A stretch of 64,000 nucleotides of DNA from CAWIJK01 sp963836375 (GCA_963836375.1 CAWIJK010000002.1:310001-374000); one strand, 5' to 3'; shown: positions 8,094 to 16,284, counted from the first letter of the stretch. Made by a program: numbers and translations. The notes: a model not told the origin generated them from the letters alone.

Positions 8094-9431
8094 GTGGACG
8101 AGCGACCCGCCACGAGGTACAGGAAAGCACCAGACGGCGTAAGCCTCGCCTACCAGGTGAGCGGTGATGCGCCAGTAGACCTCCTTTTCCCACCGTCACT
8201 CGGTGTCCCGATCGATCTGCTCTGGGAGGACGCAGGATTCGCCCGTTTCGCGAAGCGCCTCTCCGGCTTCAGCCGCACGATCTGGTACGAGCCCCGGGGT
8301 CTGGGCGCTTCAGGTGGTGACTGTCTCGATGCTCTCACACCCGAGATCATGGACGCCGACATCACGACGGTGTTCGACGCCGCCGGGTGTGACAGGGTCG
8401 CATTCGTCGGAACAGGCACAGCGGGTTTCGGAGCCATCCGCTATGCCGCAAGCCACCCCGAGCGAATCAGCGCCCTAATCCTCATGGACACCTACGCGCA
8501 CTACGTGCGAGAAAGAGAGTATCCGTGGGGGGTGCCGCCGGACATCCTGGAGCACATCACTACCTCGGCGGCGCAAGGGCGGGGAACGGCCGAGTCACTG
8601 GAGATCCTCGCGCCGAGTAAGTCCGGCGATGAAGGGTTTTATGCATGGTATGCCCGAGGCGAACGGTTGGGGCTGCGTCCGGATCAGCTCGCCGCCATGA
8701 TGCGATCAGCTTGGATGGAAGATGTCCGCGCACTACTCCCGGCCCTTTACGTGCCTACGCTTGTCCTTCACCGGCTGGGAAACCGCTTCATAGACGTCGG
8801 GGCCGGTCGGTATCTGGCCGAGCACATTCCGGGAGCCAAGTTCGTCGAGCTGCCCGGCGAGGATCACCTGTTCTTCGTCGGCGACACCGACGCCCTCCTC
8901 GACGAGGTCGAGGAATTCCTGACCGGTGGTCACCAGGCACCCGAGGGCGACGTCGTCACCGCAACGGTCCTCTTCACCGACATCGTCTCTTCGACCGAGC
9001 AGTCGGCCCGCATGGGCCATCGTAAGTGGACAAATTTGGTCGACGATCACGACGCCATGGTCCGGACCACGCTGGCTCGCCACCGTGGTCGAGAGGTCAA
9101 GACCATGGGCGACGGATTCCTTGCCACGTTCGACGCAACTACTCGGGCCGTGCGGGCGGGAACGGAAATCGTGGCCGCGGCAAAGCACATAGGCCTCGAG
9201 GTACGGGCCGGTGTCCACGTTGGTGAAGTCGAGGTCCGGCCAGACGACGTGGTCGGCCTGGCAGTCAGCATCGCCAAGCGGATCTGTGATCTTGCCGGCC
9301 CGGGGCAGGTGCTGGTATCGGAGGTCGTCAATGGCCTCCTTGTCGGGTCGGACATCGCCATGTCCGAGCAGGGCACCTACGGCCTGAAGGGAGTGCCTAG
9401 CGAATGGCGCTTGTTCGCCGTCGGCGGCTGA
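8094..9431 (+). CDS. Alpha/beta-hydrolase-like domain fused to class III adenylate cyclase
   Basis: A two-domain signalling protein of about 445 residues. The N-terminal half has an alpha/beta-hydrolase fold, but the nucleophile elbow reads VGTGTAG where Ser is expected (GxSxG), so this half is probably a non-catalytic sensor. The C-terminal half is a class III nucleotidyl cyclase: VLFTDIVSST carries the first metal Asp, KTMGDGFLATF the substrate Lys and second metal Asp, and GLAVSIAKRI ... GPGQVLVS the transition-state region. The likely product is cAMP. The GTG at 8094 follows AGGAGG by four bases and is preferred to upstream in-frame codons. Such fusions are known from mycobacteria and other actinobacteria; the ligand of the first domain is unknown. 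Confidence 0.85.
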   Translation: MDERPATRYRKAPDGVSLAYQVSGDAPVDLLFPPSLGVPIDLLWEDAGFARFAKRLSGFSRTIWYEPRGLGASGGDCLDALTPEIMDADITTVFDAAGCDRVAFVGTGTAGFGAIRYAASHPERISALILMDTYAHYVREREYPWGVPPDILEHITTSAAQGRGTAESLEILAPSKSGDEGFYAWYARGERLGLRPDQLAAMMRSAWMEDVRALLPALYVPTLVLHRLGNRFIDVGAGRYLAEHIPGAKFVELPGEDHLFFVGDTDALLDEVEEFLTGGHQAPEGDVVTATVLFTDIVSSTEQSARMGHRKWTNLVDDHDAMVRTTLARHRGREVKTMGDGFLATFDATTRAVRAGTEIVAAAKHIGLEVRAGVHVGEVEVRPDDVVGLAVSIAKRICDLAGPGQVLVSEVVNGLLVGSDIAMSEQGTYGLKGVPSEWRLFAVGG

Positions 9432-9558
9432 TGACCGAGGGGTCGCCCAGGGCCCTGCGGGTTTGTGGCCGTGAGCCACGGCTTACTGGTCCCTGGCCCT
9501 CTCTCCCGCAGGCGGATCGTCCATTGCCTCGTACATACAGGCTCGACACAATGCATGC

Positions 9559-9795
9559 GTGGCCAGCGTCGTGACCGCGAAGGTTCCCAGCGGGAAGGCG
9601 CGTGTTCCCGCTCAGCTCCGGCACCGATGGGGCATTGCCGGTGGCGGTGACGCTGGCGTTCATCTACCTCGGGGATGCGGCACTTGTCTTGCCGGGCGGC
9701 AGAGGCGGCGAAGGCCGAGGTACGGCAGGTAGTGGCAGGGCGGAGCGCACGCCGAGTCTCTGGCCGCCATCGACGACCCTCACCTTGCCCTCTAG
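9559..9795 (+). pseudogene. AbrB/MazE-type antitoxin remnant with several frameshifts
   Basis: Piecing the three plus frames together gives the order of an AbrB/SpoVT swapped-hairpin antitoxin: VTAKVPSGKARVPAQLRHRW from a GTG at 9559, then LAFIYLGDAALVLPGG, then EAAKAEVRQVVAGR, then AESLAAIDDPHLAL and a TAG at 9793-9795. Family members read like VTSKGQITIPAELRRRWGL ... LGDAVLVLPGG ... EAGLAAIDDPDLA, so the pieces are collinear and near full length (~75 residues). At least three indels separate them. No PIN or other toxin follows, since the next gene is on the opposite strand. I read it as an old, inactivated antitoxin. Confidence 0.55.
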
Positions 9796-9822
9796 GTGTT
9801 GCCAGACCAGAAATGTTGATGT

Positions 9823-10311
9823 TCAGGCCGAGGGCCGAGCGCGGCCCGGTGCCACGGTGCGCGCAAGGATTCCAAGTGTGGCACGGAGCGCGCTCTCGGG
9901 AATAACCGGGAAGATAGCCGCGTCTTTCCAGCTCTGGTCGACAGAAGACCAATCGTAGTACGAGGTGACCAGCGTCCCCTCATCAATCGGCTTCAGCTTG
10001 TAACCGTAAACATGGCCAAGGTTGAGCTGACCTTCGATCTTCCACGCGATCTCGCGGTCCGGCTCTAATGTAACGATCCTGACGGTGACGTCGTACAGGC
10101 CCAGTGGGTGATCATTGAGCGCCTCGCGATCCATGTGAACTACGAAGGAGTCGCCGACAGATCTGACCGGATCACCCGTGGCATCCATCAACATGCCCGA
10201 ACTGTCGATGGCGACATGCCCGTGTGGATTGGTCAGCACCTCGAAGATGGTCGCTGGGTTTGCCGCAATTGCTCGTTGCACCTCCAACCGTTCAGCCACG
10301 GCCGCCATCAT
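9823..10311 (-). CDS. SRPBCC (START-like) family protein
   Basis: A 162-residue cytoplasmic protein with the helix-grip SRPBCC fold of polyketide cyclase/START-like proteins. It opens with the family-typical strand and dip (RLEVQRAIAANPATIFEVLTNP), followed by WKIEGQL and TLVTSYYDWSSVD, and ends with a long C-terminal helix (ESALRATLGILARTV). These proteins bind or turn over hydrophobic ligands; the substrate is unknown. ATG-ATG at 10306-10311 offers two starts, and the first overlaps the stop of a 38-codon frame upstream. It lies in a zone of broken genes but is itself intact. Confidence 0.75.
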   Translation of the reverse strand: MMAAVAERLEVQRAIAANPATIFEVLTNPHGHVAIDSSGMLMDATGDPVRSVGDSFVVHMDREALNDHPLGLYDVTVRIVTLEPDREIAWKIEGQLNLGHVYGYKLKPIDEGTLVTSYYDWSSVDQSWKDAAIFPVIPESALRATLGILARTVAPGRARPSA

Positions 10312-10424
10312 TGCACGTCCCGGTATGGCGCGTATGCGGCGATCCCGAGCAGTGGCGATTCGACTGGAAGCAGTCCTGACCCCGAGAGGAGTGGCTGGAC
10401 GAACTTCAAATGCACGGCCGTCAC
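10308..10424 (-). CDS. Possible 38-residue ORF overlapping the SRPBCC start
   Basis: A short frame from GTG 10424 reads VTAVHLKFVQPLLSGSG and ends YAPYRDVQ. Its TGA overlaps the SRPBCC start codon (ATGA). Composition is protein-like (hydrophobic/aromatic, few arginines), unlike shadow frames here. I do not recognise a family. It may be the tail of a larger gene, because the same frame runs upstream to the DUF167 remnant's stop. Confidence 0.3.
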   Translation of the reverse strand: MTAVHLKFVQPLLSGSGLLPVESPLLGIAAYAPYRDVQ

Positions 10425-10475
10425 TCTCAACTCACCCAGGGCAGCTGGAGTGACTGTTGGTAAACGCCGGGGCGA

Positions 10476-10719
10476 TCATCGACGCCGCGGCGGCCGCTTC
10501 ACGTCCGCGGCTGCGGCGGCCACCGCCGTACGAACCTCACGGACGGGAGCTATCGAACGGCGAGGCACTGCTAAGGCCTCGCCGACAGCCCTCAGGGCAG
10601 CTTCATTTGCTCGTCCTCTATCGGTCGCCTCAATTGCCGGACTACCAACGTCCCGTGTCGTAGAGCCCACCGACGAAGGTGCTGGATGCACCCGATCGGA
10701 CATGGATCTCGATGCGCAC
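10476..10719 (-). pseudogene. DUF167 (YggU-like) gene broken by frameshifts
   Basis: From a GTG at 10717-10719 one frame reads VRIEIHVRSGASSTFVGGLYDTG before stopping, and a second frame resumes with EATDRGRANEAALRAVGEAL and AVPRRSI. DUF167/YggU proteins (~90-100 residues) read R(I/V)EV.VRPGAS...VGG.YDG.LVVRV..P...GRA.EAALRA(V/L)A.ALGVPRR, so both pieces match in order. The short joining strand TLVVR appears in the third frame. At least two indels are implied. Function of the intact family is unknown. Sequencing error is an alternative, but several neighbours are also broken. Confidence 0.5.
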
Positions 10720-10821
10720 GGTTCCAGCCTCGCCCACAGCTTGTCCCAGACAGCTGCGGGGATGATGGGCACTTCGGAGGGTGGGGTTCCGTGCCACGTG
10801 CCCTCCCGGCCCGCCGGAAGC

Positions 10822-11085
10822 TCAGGCAGAAGCGATGACTGCGCCGAACTGGATGGTGCCTACCGACACGCCAGGTGCCTCGGCACCTTCGGGAGGCGCG
10901 AAAGCGTGGGCCTGGTCTTCGGTCTCGAACACCTCGATCGAGACCCCGTGTAAGTGGTCGACGGCTACGAAGTAGGCGCCCAGGAAACCGGGGGCCCCTT
11001 TCATCCTTGGGATGACCTCGTCGTTGAGGCCCCGCTCGGCTTCGGCCAGGTCCGCAATGTTTGCGTGTATCACTCTGGCGTGCAT
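10822..11085 (-). CDS. Small dimeric alpha/beta-barrel (ABM-like) protein
   Basis: An 87-residue protein reading MHARVIHANIADLAEAE at its start, then MKGAPGFLGAYFV and GVSIEVFETEDQAHAFA. The beta-alpha-beta pattern with a 'PGF.G.YFV' turn resembles antibiotic-biosynthesis-monooxygenase/dimeric-barrel stress proteins. Function is unassigned. ATG 11083-11085 is chosen because an AGGGAG ribosome site lies upstream. The frame extends further back, but that sequence looks like leader DNA. A strong 26-bp palindrome lies about 160 bp upstream. Confidence 0.65.
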   Translation of the reverse strand: MHARVIHANIADLAEAERGLNDEVIPRMKGAPGFLGAYFVAVDHLHGVSIEVFETEDQAHAFAPPEGAEAPGVSVGTIQFGAVIASA

Positions 11086-11242
11086 GGCTGATCTCCCTGT
11101 TCGTGGGCGGGTAGCGGGTACTCGTGAGAAACCCGACTGGCAACCTATCCTGCCGGTATGGCCTCGGCCTTGTTCGGTTTCGACCAAGAGCTCAGACCGA
11201 GCGATCTCCGTGCTTCTTACGGCGCTCGGCGAGGGCAAAGGA

Positions 11243-11293
11243 GGTGTTCATGAAGCTTCATGAACACCCTTTGAGCGGGGTGTTCATGAAACG
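11243..11293. repeat. 26-bp perfect palindrome plus a third half-site
   Basis: Positions 11243-11268 are a perfect palindrome with half GGTGTTCATGAAG, centred on AAGCTT. A third copy of the arm, GGGTGTTCATGAAACG, follows at 11278-11293. The same 16 bases occur inverted at 16267-16282 next to the tmRNA gene. The role is unknown: operator, REP-like element or recombination site. Confidence 0.75.
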
Positions 11294-11464
11294 CAACGAC
11301 AGTATTCGTCCTTCCCCTACGACAATCGGGGACACTCTCCGAAGAGCTGTAGTTGATGCTCGATCGGTATCGAAACCGTGTAGTCCACCTCCAAACCAGC
11401 GCGTCGAACCCTTCACCCTGCGACCGAGCCAACGTGGACTGCGCGGGCGTGACACGATGAGTTA

Positions 11465-12589
11465 GTGAAGACGCTCATCATCGGCGCGGGAATGGCAGGT
11501 TTGACACTGTCGGGCTACCTCTGCCAACAGGGACGCCCGCCAGTCATCATCGAGCGATCCACGGCAGCCGAGGGCGGCTACGCCCTCGGCTTATATCCCC
11601 TGGGCAGCTGTGTACTCCACGGTCTTCGCACCTACGAGACCCTCGTCGGGGAGGCTTAGGCAGTCGAGCGCTACGAGCTTCGAGACGGCCGGGGGCGTGT
11701 ACTCCAGATGCTCGACATGTCGGTCCTGACCGGAAAGGTGGGGCCGATGCTGATGATCGGTCGTGCTGAGCTGGCTCGGCTGCTCGAAGCCAGCTGCGCC
11801 AGCGCTGACCTTCGCCGAGGAGTGACCGTCAGATCTCTCGTCCAGGACCCCGACGCCGTTGAGGTCAGCTTCGATGATGGGACAACGGAGCGCTTCGATC
11901 TGGTGGTCGCCTGCGACGGCCTGGGTTCGCCAACCCGAGATCTGGTCTTCGGCCCGCCAGCAGCCTTTGACTCGGGGTGGGTGCTGTGGACCTGGTGGAC
12001 AGATGCCGAGAGTTTCGATGCGGCCGTTGTGCGCGAATGGTGGGGAACGGGCTGCTTCTTCGGCGCCTACCCATCACCGGGGAGAGTCATGTGTGCCGCG
12101 GGTGGCCCGGCCGGTCCTTGGCCCGGGGAGGATATCCGCTCGCCGCTCCAACGCCAGCTCGCCGGTCTGATCGACCATGCCCCCGCCGTGGCCGAGGCCA
12201 TCGACGGTCTGGCCGATCCATATCGGTGGGAGATGCGCGATGTCCGTTGCGAGCGCTGGGTCGACCGCCGGGTCGCGCTTTGCGGCGATGCCGCCGCTGG
12301 ATTCTTACCCACCGCTGGCGTGGGCGCCTCCAACGCCATGCGGGCGGCAGCTGGTTTGGCCGACGAGCTGTCGCGTGCCGATGCTTCGAGCGTCCCCTTG
12401 GCCCTGGAGCTCTATGAGAAGCGTTGCCGCCAGGTGGTCGAGCGCAATCAGACTGACTCACGACGTCTGGCGCGAGTAATGTTTGTCCGGCGCCCAGCCC
12501 TTGCCCGGGCTCGTGACCACCTGGCGCGTCACTATCCGGCAGAGCGGGTGCTGCGTCAAATTATTGACAGCGTGTATCAGCCTTTCTGA
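11465..12589 (+). pseudogene. FAD-dependent monooxygenase interrupted by an in-frame TAG
   Basis: Flavoprotein hydroxylase of the PHBH/FAD_binding_3 type. The N-terminus has the Rossmann motif IIGAGMAGLTLSGYL and an acidic IIERS strand. The C-terminal part has the second FAD motif (CGDAAAGFLPTAGVGASNA). Codon 65 is TAG at 11657-11659, and the same frame resumes directly (VERYELRDGRGRVLQ) to the end at 12589. One base change would restore an ordinary ~374-residue enzyme (for example TGG or CAG to TAG). GTG 11465 is the likely start, with a CACGAT -10-like box at 11453-11458. An ATG at 11708 could make an N-truncated product lacking the dinucleotide fold. Confidence 0.8.
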
Positions 12590-12768
12590 CCCGTCGGAAT
12601 CCCAATTGGGCCTGATTGGCTTGAGGGGCTGAACCGTGTTCGGGGTGCGCCAGTTCACCGGGATTGAGACCCACGTTTGGTCGTGCCGCATCCCGTGTTC
12701 CCCGCATTCCTCATAACCCGAACGACTGGCACCCGTTCGTTCGTTCGAACACACGTCGCCCGCTTGGT

Positions 12769-12806
12769 TTCGGCAGGCAATAGTTAGCTAGTACAATCAT
12801 TAGCAT
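12769..12806 (+). promoter_or_regulatory. Putative marR promoter and AT-rich operator region
   Basis: TACAAT at 12792-12797 is a good -10 nine bases before the marR ATG, with a weak TTCGGC -35 at 17-bp spacing. No Shine-Dalgarno is present, so the mRNA may be leaderless. The surrounding AT-rich stretch has TTAGC repeated at 12784 and 12800, plausible for autoregulation by MarR. Confidence 0.4.
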
Positions 12807-13289
12807 ATGAATCCACCGGAAGCCAAGGTCGGTCGAGACGACATCGTCGATGCGGTCCTGAGCGCCAGCCGGGTGCTGGTTTCCCTGGCCGCCCGCTCCC
12901 TGGGCGATGTGGCCGAAGAGGTGACCCTCACGCAGTACCGGACGCTTGTCGTCCTGGCATCTCGCGGTCCCCAAAGCCTGATCAACCTGGCCGAGGCGAT
13001 AAACGTCACATCTCCTACGGCCACCCGCATGGCCGACCGGCTGGTCCGAAAGGGCCTCATCGCCCGGCGACACGAACAAGGCGACCGCCGCCTGATCCGC
13101 TTGACGCTGACTGCGAGGGGCAAGGCTCTCGTCGACGCCGTCACTGCTAGGCGGCGAAGCGAGATTGCCAGCCTCATGTCGGCTATCCCGGCGGATCAGA
13201 AGCTCGCGCTAGTTGATTCCTTGCGCCGGCTCGCCGCGGCGGCGGGCGAGGTTCCCGAACAGGACTGGTCTCTCGGGTGGGACCTTTGA
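12807..13289 (+). CDS. MarR-family transcriptional regulator
   Basis: A 160-residue winged-helix regulator. The family core is clear: TLTQYRTLVVLASRGPQSL, the recognition helix SPTATRMADRLVRKGLI and the wing RRHEQGDRRLIRLTLTARG. MarR proteins bind palindromes as dimers and release DNA on binding phenolic or oxidised ligands. The gene ends 16 bp before a ClC chloride channel/transporter on the same strand, so it probably co-transcribes with and controls that gene. The start ATG follows a TACAAT box closely. Confidence 0.85.
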   Translation: MNPPEAKVGRDDIVDAVLSASRVLVSLAARSLGDVAEEVTLTQYRTLVVLASRGPQSLINLAEAINVTSPTATRMADRLVRKGLIARRHEQGDRRLIRLTLTARGKALVDAVTARRRSEIASLMSAIPADQKLALVDSLRRLAAAAGEVPEQDWSLGWDL

Positions 13290-13305
13290 TCCCGACGGTG
13301 TTCCC

Positions 13306-15363
13306 GTGAGCAGTCTCGGTCGCCTCTCGCTTCGGGCCACGCTGGTCCGAGCCTCTCGGTGGCTTGCTGGCACCTCGTATCTGCAGAAGTGGCTTGTCCT
13401 GGGATCACTGATCGGCATCATGGCCGGGGTCGGGGCCATTGTGTTTTACGAGGCCCTCCTCTTTACCACTCACCTCTTCTTGGGCGTGCTGGCCGGCTAT
13501 CACGTCCCCACCCCTGCCATAGAGGGGGGACACAGGGCATCGAGCTGGTTCGCCCGCCCCTGGGCATTGCCGTTGATCGTGGGTCTCGGTGCCCTTCTGG
13601 GTGCGGTGCTGGTCTACCGCTTCGCCCCCGACGCGGAAGGACACGGGACCGACGCGGCCATCTCGGCCGTCCATCACAACCCGAGAGGCATCCGATTTCG
13701 CACTGTGATCGTCAAACTCGTCGCCTCGGCCCTCACAATCGGCTCGGGTGGTTCGGGCGGTCGGGAGGGCCCAACCGGCCAGATCAGTGCCGGTTTCGCC
13801 TCCCTCTTGGCCCGAGAACTCGATCTCAGCCCTGCCGACGCCCGCACGGCAGTGGTTACCGGCATCGGCTCGGGGATCGGGGCCATCTTTGGCGCCCCAC
13901 TCGGTGGTGCGGTGTTGGCTACCGAGATCCTCTATCGCGATGACTACGACGGCACCGCCCTGCTGCCGTGCTTCATCGCTTCCATCGTGGGCTATGTCAT
14001 CTTCGCCTCGGTGGTCGGGTTCACGCCCCTGTTCGGCTTCAACGGCTACCACTTCGCCGATCCGGTGAACCTGCCCTGGTTCGCCCTTATCGGCGTCCTG
14101 GGTGGATGTATCGGCCTGCTCTACGCCAAGGGCTTCTACGGGATCGCCGCCGTCTTCGAACGGTTTCGGGGTCCTCGCTGGATCAGGCCTGCCATCGGGG
14201 GTGTGCTGGTCGGCTGTCTGGGCCTCGTGATCCCCGAGGTGTTGGGCACCGGGTACGGCTGGATTCAACAGGGCCTCGGTTCCCGTCTCCTCACTCTGCC
14301 GTTGTGGATCGTCCTCATCGTGCCCTTCGCCCGAATCGTGGCCACTGGGCTTTCGATTGGATCGGGCGGGTCAGGGGGCATCTTCGGGCCGGGCATGGTG
14401 ATCGGTGCGTTCACCGGGGCTGCGGTCTGGCGCCTCTTCGAGCCGATAGTGCCCTCGATGGGGCACGACCCCGCACCCTTTGTGATCATCGGCATGATGT
14501 GCTGTTTTGGGGGCATCTCCCGGGCCCCGTTGGCGGTGATGCTCATGGTGGCGGAGATGACCGGGAGTGTCTCCGTCCTGGCCCCGGCGATGATCGCCGT
14601 GGGGCTCTCGTGGTTCATCGTCCGCCGGAGCGACGACACGATTTATCGGAGCCAGCTCAAGAACCGTGCCGATGCGCCAGCCCAGCGGCTCCTGACCGGG
14701 ATGCCGGTGTTGGCGAACGTGGCTGTGGGGCTGGCCATGACAGCCCCTCGGCTGGTCCTCGCCGAGTCAGACGCCGGCGCGCCCGCTGGCCAAGAGATGG
14801 AACGGGCGAACGTGCCGGGGGCTCCGGTCGTCGACGGAGCCGGCCGATTCGTCGGCACGGTCTCCGCCTCAGATCTCAAAAGTCCTGGGACGAGGGAAAG
14901 GTCGATCGCCACAGTGGTGGACAAGACAGCCCCGTCTGTTCCCGATACGGCGACCCTCGATGTCGCACTCGACGCCCTACTCACCACCCCTAATCACTGG
15001 GTCTCGATTCTGGACGAAGACCGTCGCGTGGTCGGGACCATCTCGACCTCGGACGTGGTGCGCGGGTATCGACTCGGGTTGCTAGCGAATCTCCGCCAAC
15101 TCAACGGCACTGCCAACTCCAGTGAGATGGCCCAGGTTGAGGTAGCGAGAACCTCTCCCCTTGTGGGCATGAGAATTCGGGCAGCTCGACTACCGCTCAG
15201 CGTCATCGTTACCACCATCGAACGCAATCGGGAGATCGTCGTCCCAAGCGGGGACACCGTCCTGGCGGCTGGCGACCAGTTGTTACTCATCGGCAAACAA
15301 TCCGACGTTGACCAGTTCAGAACGCTGGCGTTCTGTGTGGTGGCCACCGGAGAGAATCAGTGA
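13306..15363 (+). CDS. ClC chloride channel/transporter with CBS pair and RCK_C (TrkA-C) domain
   Basis: Integral membrane anion channel or transporter of about 685 residues. Signature loops are present: GSGGSGGREGPTGQ (gating Glu in GREGP), GAIFGAPLGGAVLATEI and GSGGSGGIFGPGMVIGA. Where E. coli ClC has the proton glutamate pair (IEEM), this protein has TEIL, so the second Glu is Ile. That hints at a channel rather than a Cl-/H+ antiporter (inference). The cytoplasmic C-terminus holds two CBS motifs (FVGTVSASDL, VVGTISTSDVVRGY) and an RCK_C/TrkA-C-like module ending GDQLLLIGKQSDVDQF, suggesting ligand gating. GTG 13306 is preferred because earlier in-frame codons lie inside marR. Confidence 0.88.
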   Translation: MSSLGRLSLRATLVRASRWLAGTSYLQKWLVLGSLIGIMAGVGAIVFYEALLFTTHLFLGVLAGYHVPTPAIEGGHRASSWFARPWALPLIVGLGALLGAVLVYRFAPDAEGHGTDAAISAVHHNPRGIRFRTVIVKLVASALTIGSGGSGGREGPTGQISAGFASLLARELDLSPADARTAVVTGIGSGIGAIFGAPLGGAVLATEILYRDDYDGTALLPCFIASIVGYVIFASVVGFTPLFGFNGYHFADPVNLPWFALIGVLGGCIGLLYAKGFYGIAAVFERFRGPRWIRPAIGGVLVGCLGLVIPEVLGTGYGWIQQGLGSRLLTLPLWIVLIVPFARIVATGLSIGSGGSGGIFGPGMVIGAFTGAAVWRLFEPIVPSMGHDPAPFVIIGMMCCFGGISRAPLAVMLMVAEMTGSVSVLAPAMIAVGLSWFIVRRSDDTIYRSQLKNRADAPAQRLLTGMPVLANVAVGLAMTAPRLVLAESDAGAPAGQEMERANVPGAPVVDGAGRFVGTVSASDLKSPGTRERSIATVVDKTAPSVPDTATLDVALDALLTTPNHWVSILDEDRRVVGTISTSDVVRGYRLGLLANLRQLNGTANSSEMAQVEVARTSPLVGMRIRAARLPLSVIVTTIERNREIVVPSGDTVLAAGDQLLLIGKQSDVDQFRTLAFCVVATGENQ

Positions 15364-15619
15364 CCTTGACAGGACCTCAAAGACAGTGCCGCTTCCGTCG
15401 GGTTGTGGGAGCTCACCGGCCGAAGTTAAGTGGCGGCGCCGGAGACGAGCTGATCAGGAATCTGAACAGCGTCGACCGGGGAGGAGATGTCAGTTCGGCC
15501 GTTCGGACCCGGGTTATTGGGGCACCCATTTTCGGCAGAGGTCAACGGGTCTGGTCAACCTCTGCCTACTGCCGCTCTAACTAATGTCGAATAAGCTCGT
15601 CGCACGATTGGAGATCAAC

Positions 15620-16087
15620 GTGGCTACCCCAGACCCGAACGACATTTTATCACTTCCGCAGGCCGACCAGGAGGCCATCGGCACCACCTTGATATCGCTA
15701 TTGAGCGGCTTCCAAGAACGCAATGCTGACAAGCTGGTCGGGATCTATACCTCGGACGCTGATTGGGTGAATGCATTCGGAAGTGTGAAAAAAGGCGGTG
15801 GCGAGATCGTCGAGTACCTCCGAGGGCTGTTCTCTGACGACAACTTCAACGCTGGGACGTTGAAGGCTCCTCCTGAAACCTCGATCCGAGTTCTGACTCC
15901 TGATGTGGTGCTTGTCTCGGCTCACTTACAGGTTGAGGGTCAGAAGCTCGTGGGCGGAGGTGAGATCGAGGAGAGGGACAATTATTCCCTTCGAGTTCTC
16001 CAACGTCAGTCCGATGGCACCTGGTTGATTGTGTCGGAGATGTACAACGACGCCAACCGGGAGACAACCTACGAAAATCATTCATAG
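15620..16087 (+). CDS. SnoaL-like / SgcJ-type NTF2-fold protein
   Basis: An NTF2-like cone-barrel protein of about 155 residues. Family pattern: ALPQADQEAI-like helix, GFQERNADKLVGIYTSDADWVNAFG (the 'DAD W N' of DUF4440/SgcJ proteins), KKGGGEIVEYLRGLF, and the final strand GTWLIVSEMYND. Members include isomerases, cyclases and stress proteins; the substrate is unknown. GTG 15620 follows GGAG by six bases and is preferred. An ATG at 15584 is in frame without a ribosome site. A 15-bp hairpin lies 74 bp downstream. Confidence 0.75.
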   Translation: MATPDPNDILSLPQADQEAIGTTLISLLSGFQERNADKLVGIYTSDADWVNAFGSVKKGGGEIVEYLRGLFSDDNFNAGTLKAPPETSIRVLTPDVVLVSAHLQVEGQKLVGGGEIEERDNYSLRVLQRQSDGTWLIVSEMYNDANRETTYENHS

Positions 16088-16160
16088 CTCCCTCGCTTGC
16101 TGGAGTGTCTCAGACCACCGGGACCGAGTTATGCCGAGGAATAGTGATCCTGACGAGAAC

Positions 16161-16194
16161 GCAGAACTGCCGGCCTGAGGGCCGGCAGTTCTGC
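16161..16194. terminator. 15-bp perfect stem hairpin
   Basis: Arms GCAGAACTGCCGGCC and its exact complement surround a TGAG loop, between the SnoaL-like gene (+) and the tmRNA (-). No T-run follows, so it would be a strong but non-canonical bidirectional terminator. Confidence 0.6.
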
Positions 16195-16243
16195 AATTCC
16201 GTGCTTGGAACCGCCCACGGAGCCTCTCTGGCCGCCGTTTGGG

Positions 16244-16282
16244 GGGTTCATGAAGACTGCAGGTGTCGTTTCATGAACACCC
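16244..16282. repeat. Imperfect inverted repeat of the TTCATGAAC motif beside the tmRNA 3' end
   Basis: GGGTTCATGAA (16244-16254) and CGTTTCATGAACACCC (16267-16282) face each other two bases from the tmRNA 3' end. The second arm matches 16 bases at 11278-11293 in inverted orientation, and 13 of its bases (TTCATGAACACCC) match 11257-11269 directly. Confidence 0.7.
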
Positions 16283-16284
16283 GC

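Noticed and set aside
10700..10772. Transposase-like N-terminus (PIIPAAVWDKLWARLEP)
   Set aside because: It fades after 17 residues and overlaps the DUF167 remnant, which explains the downstream sequence better.
11657..11659. Pyrrolysine or programmed read-through at the TAG
   Set aside because: No context such as a PYLIS element or methylamine enzyme; a nonsense mutation or sequencing error is simpler.
12458..12754. 98-codon minus-strand frame at the end of the monooxygenase
   Set aside because: Half of it lies antisense to the FAD enzyme, and the rest matches no family and lacks a ribosome site.
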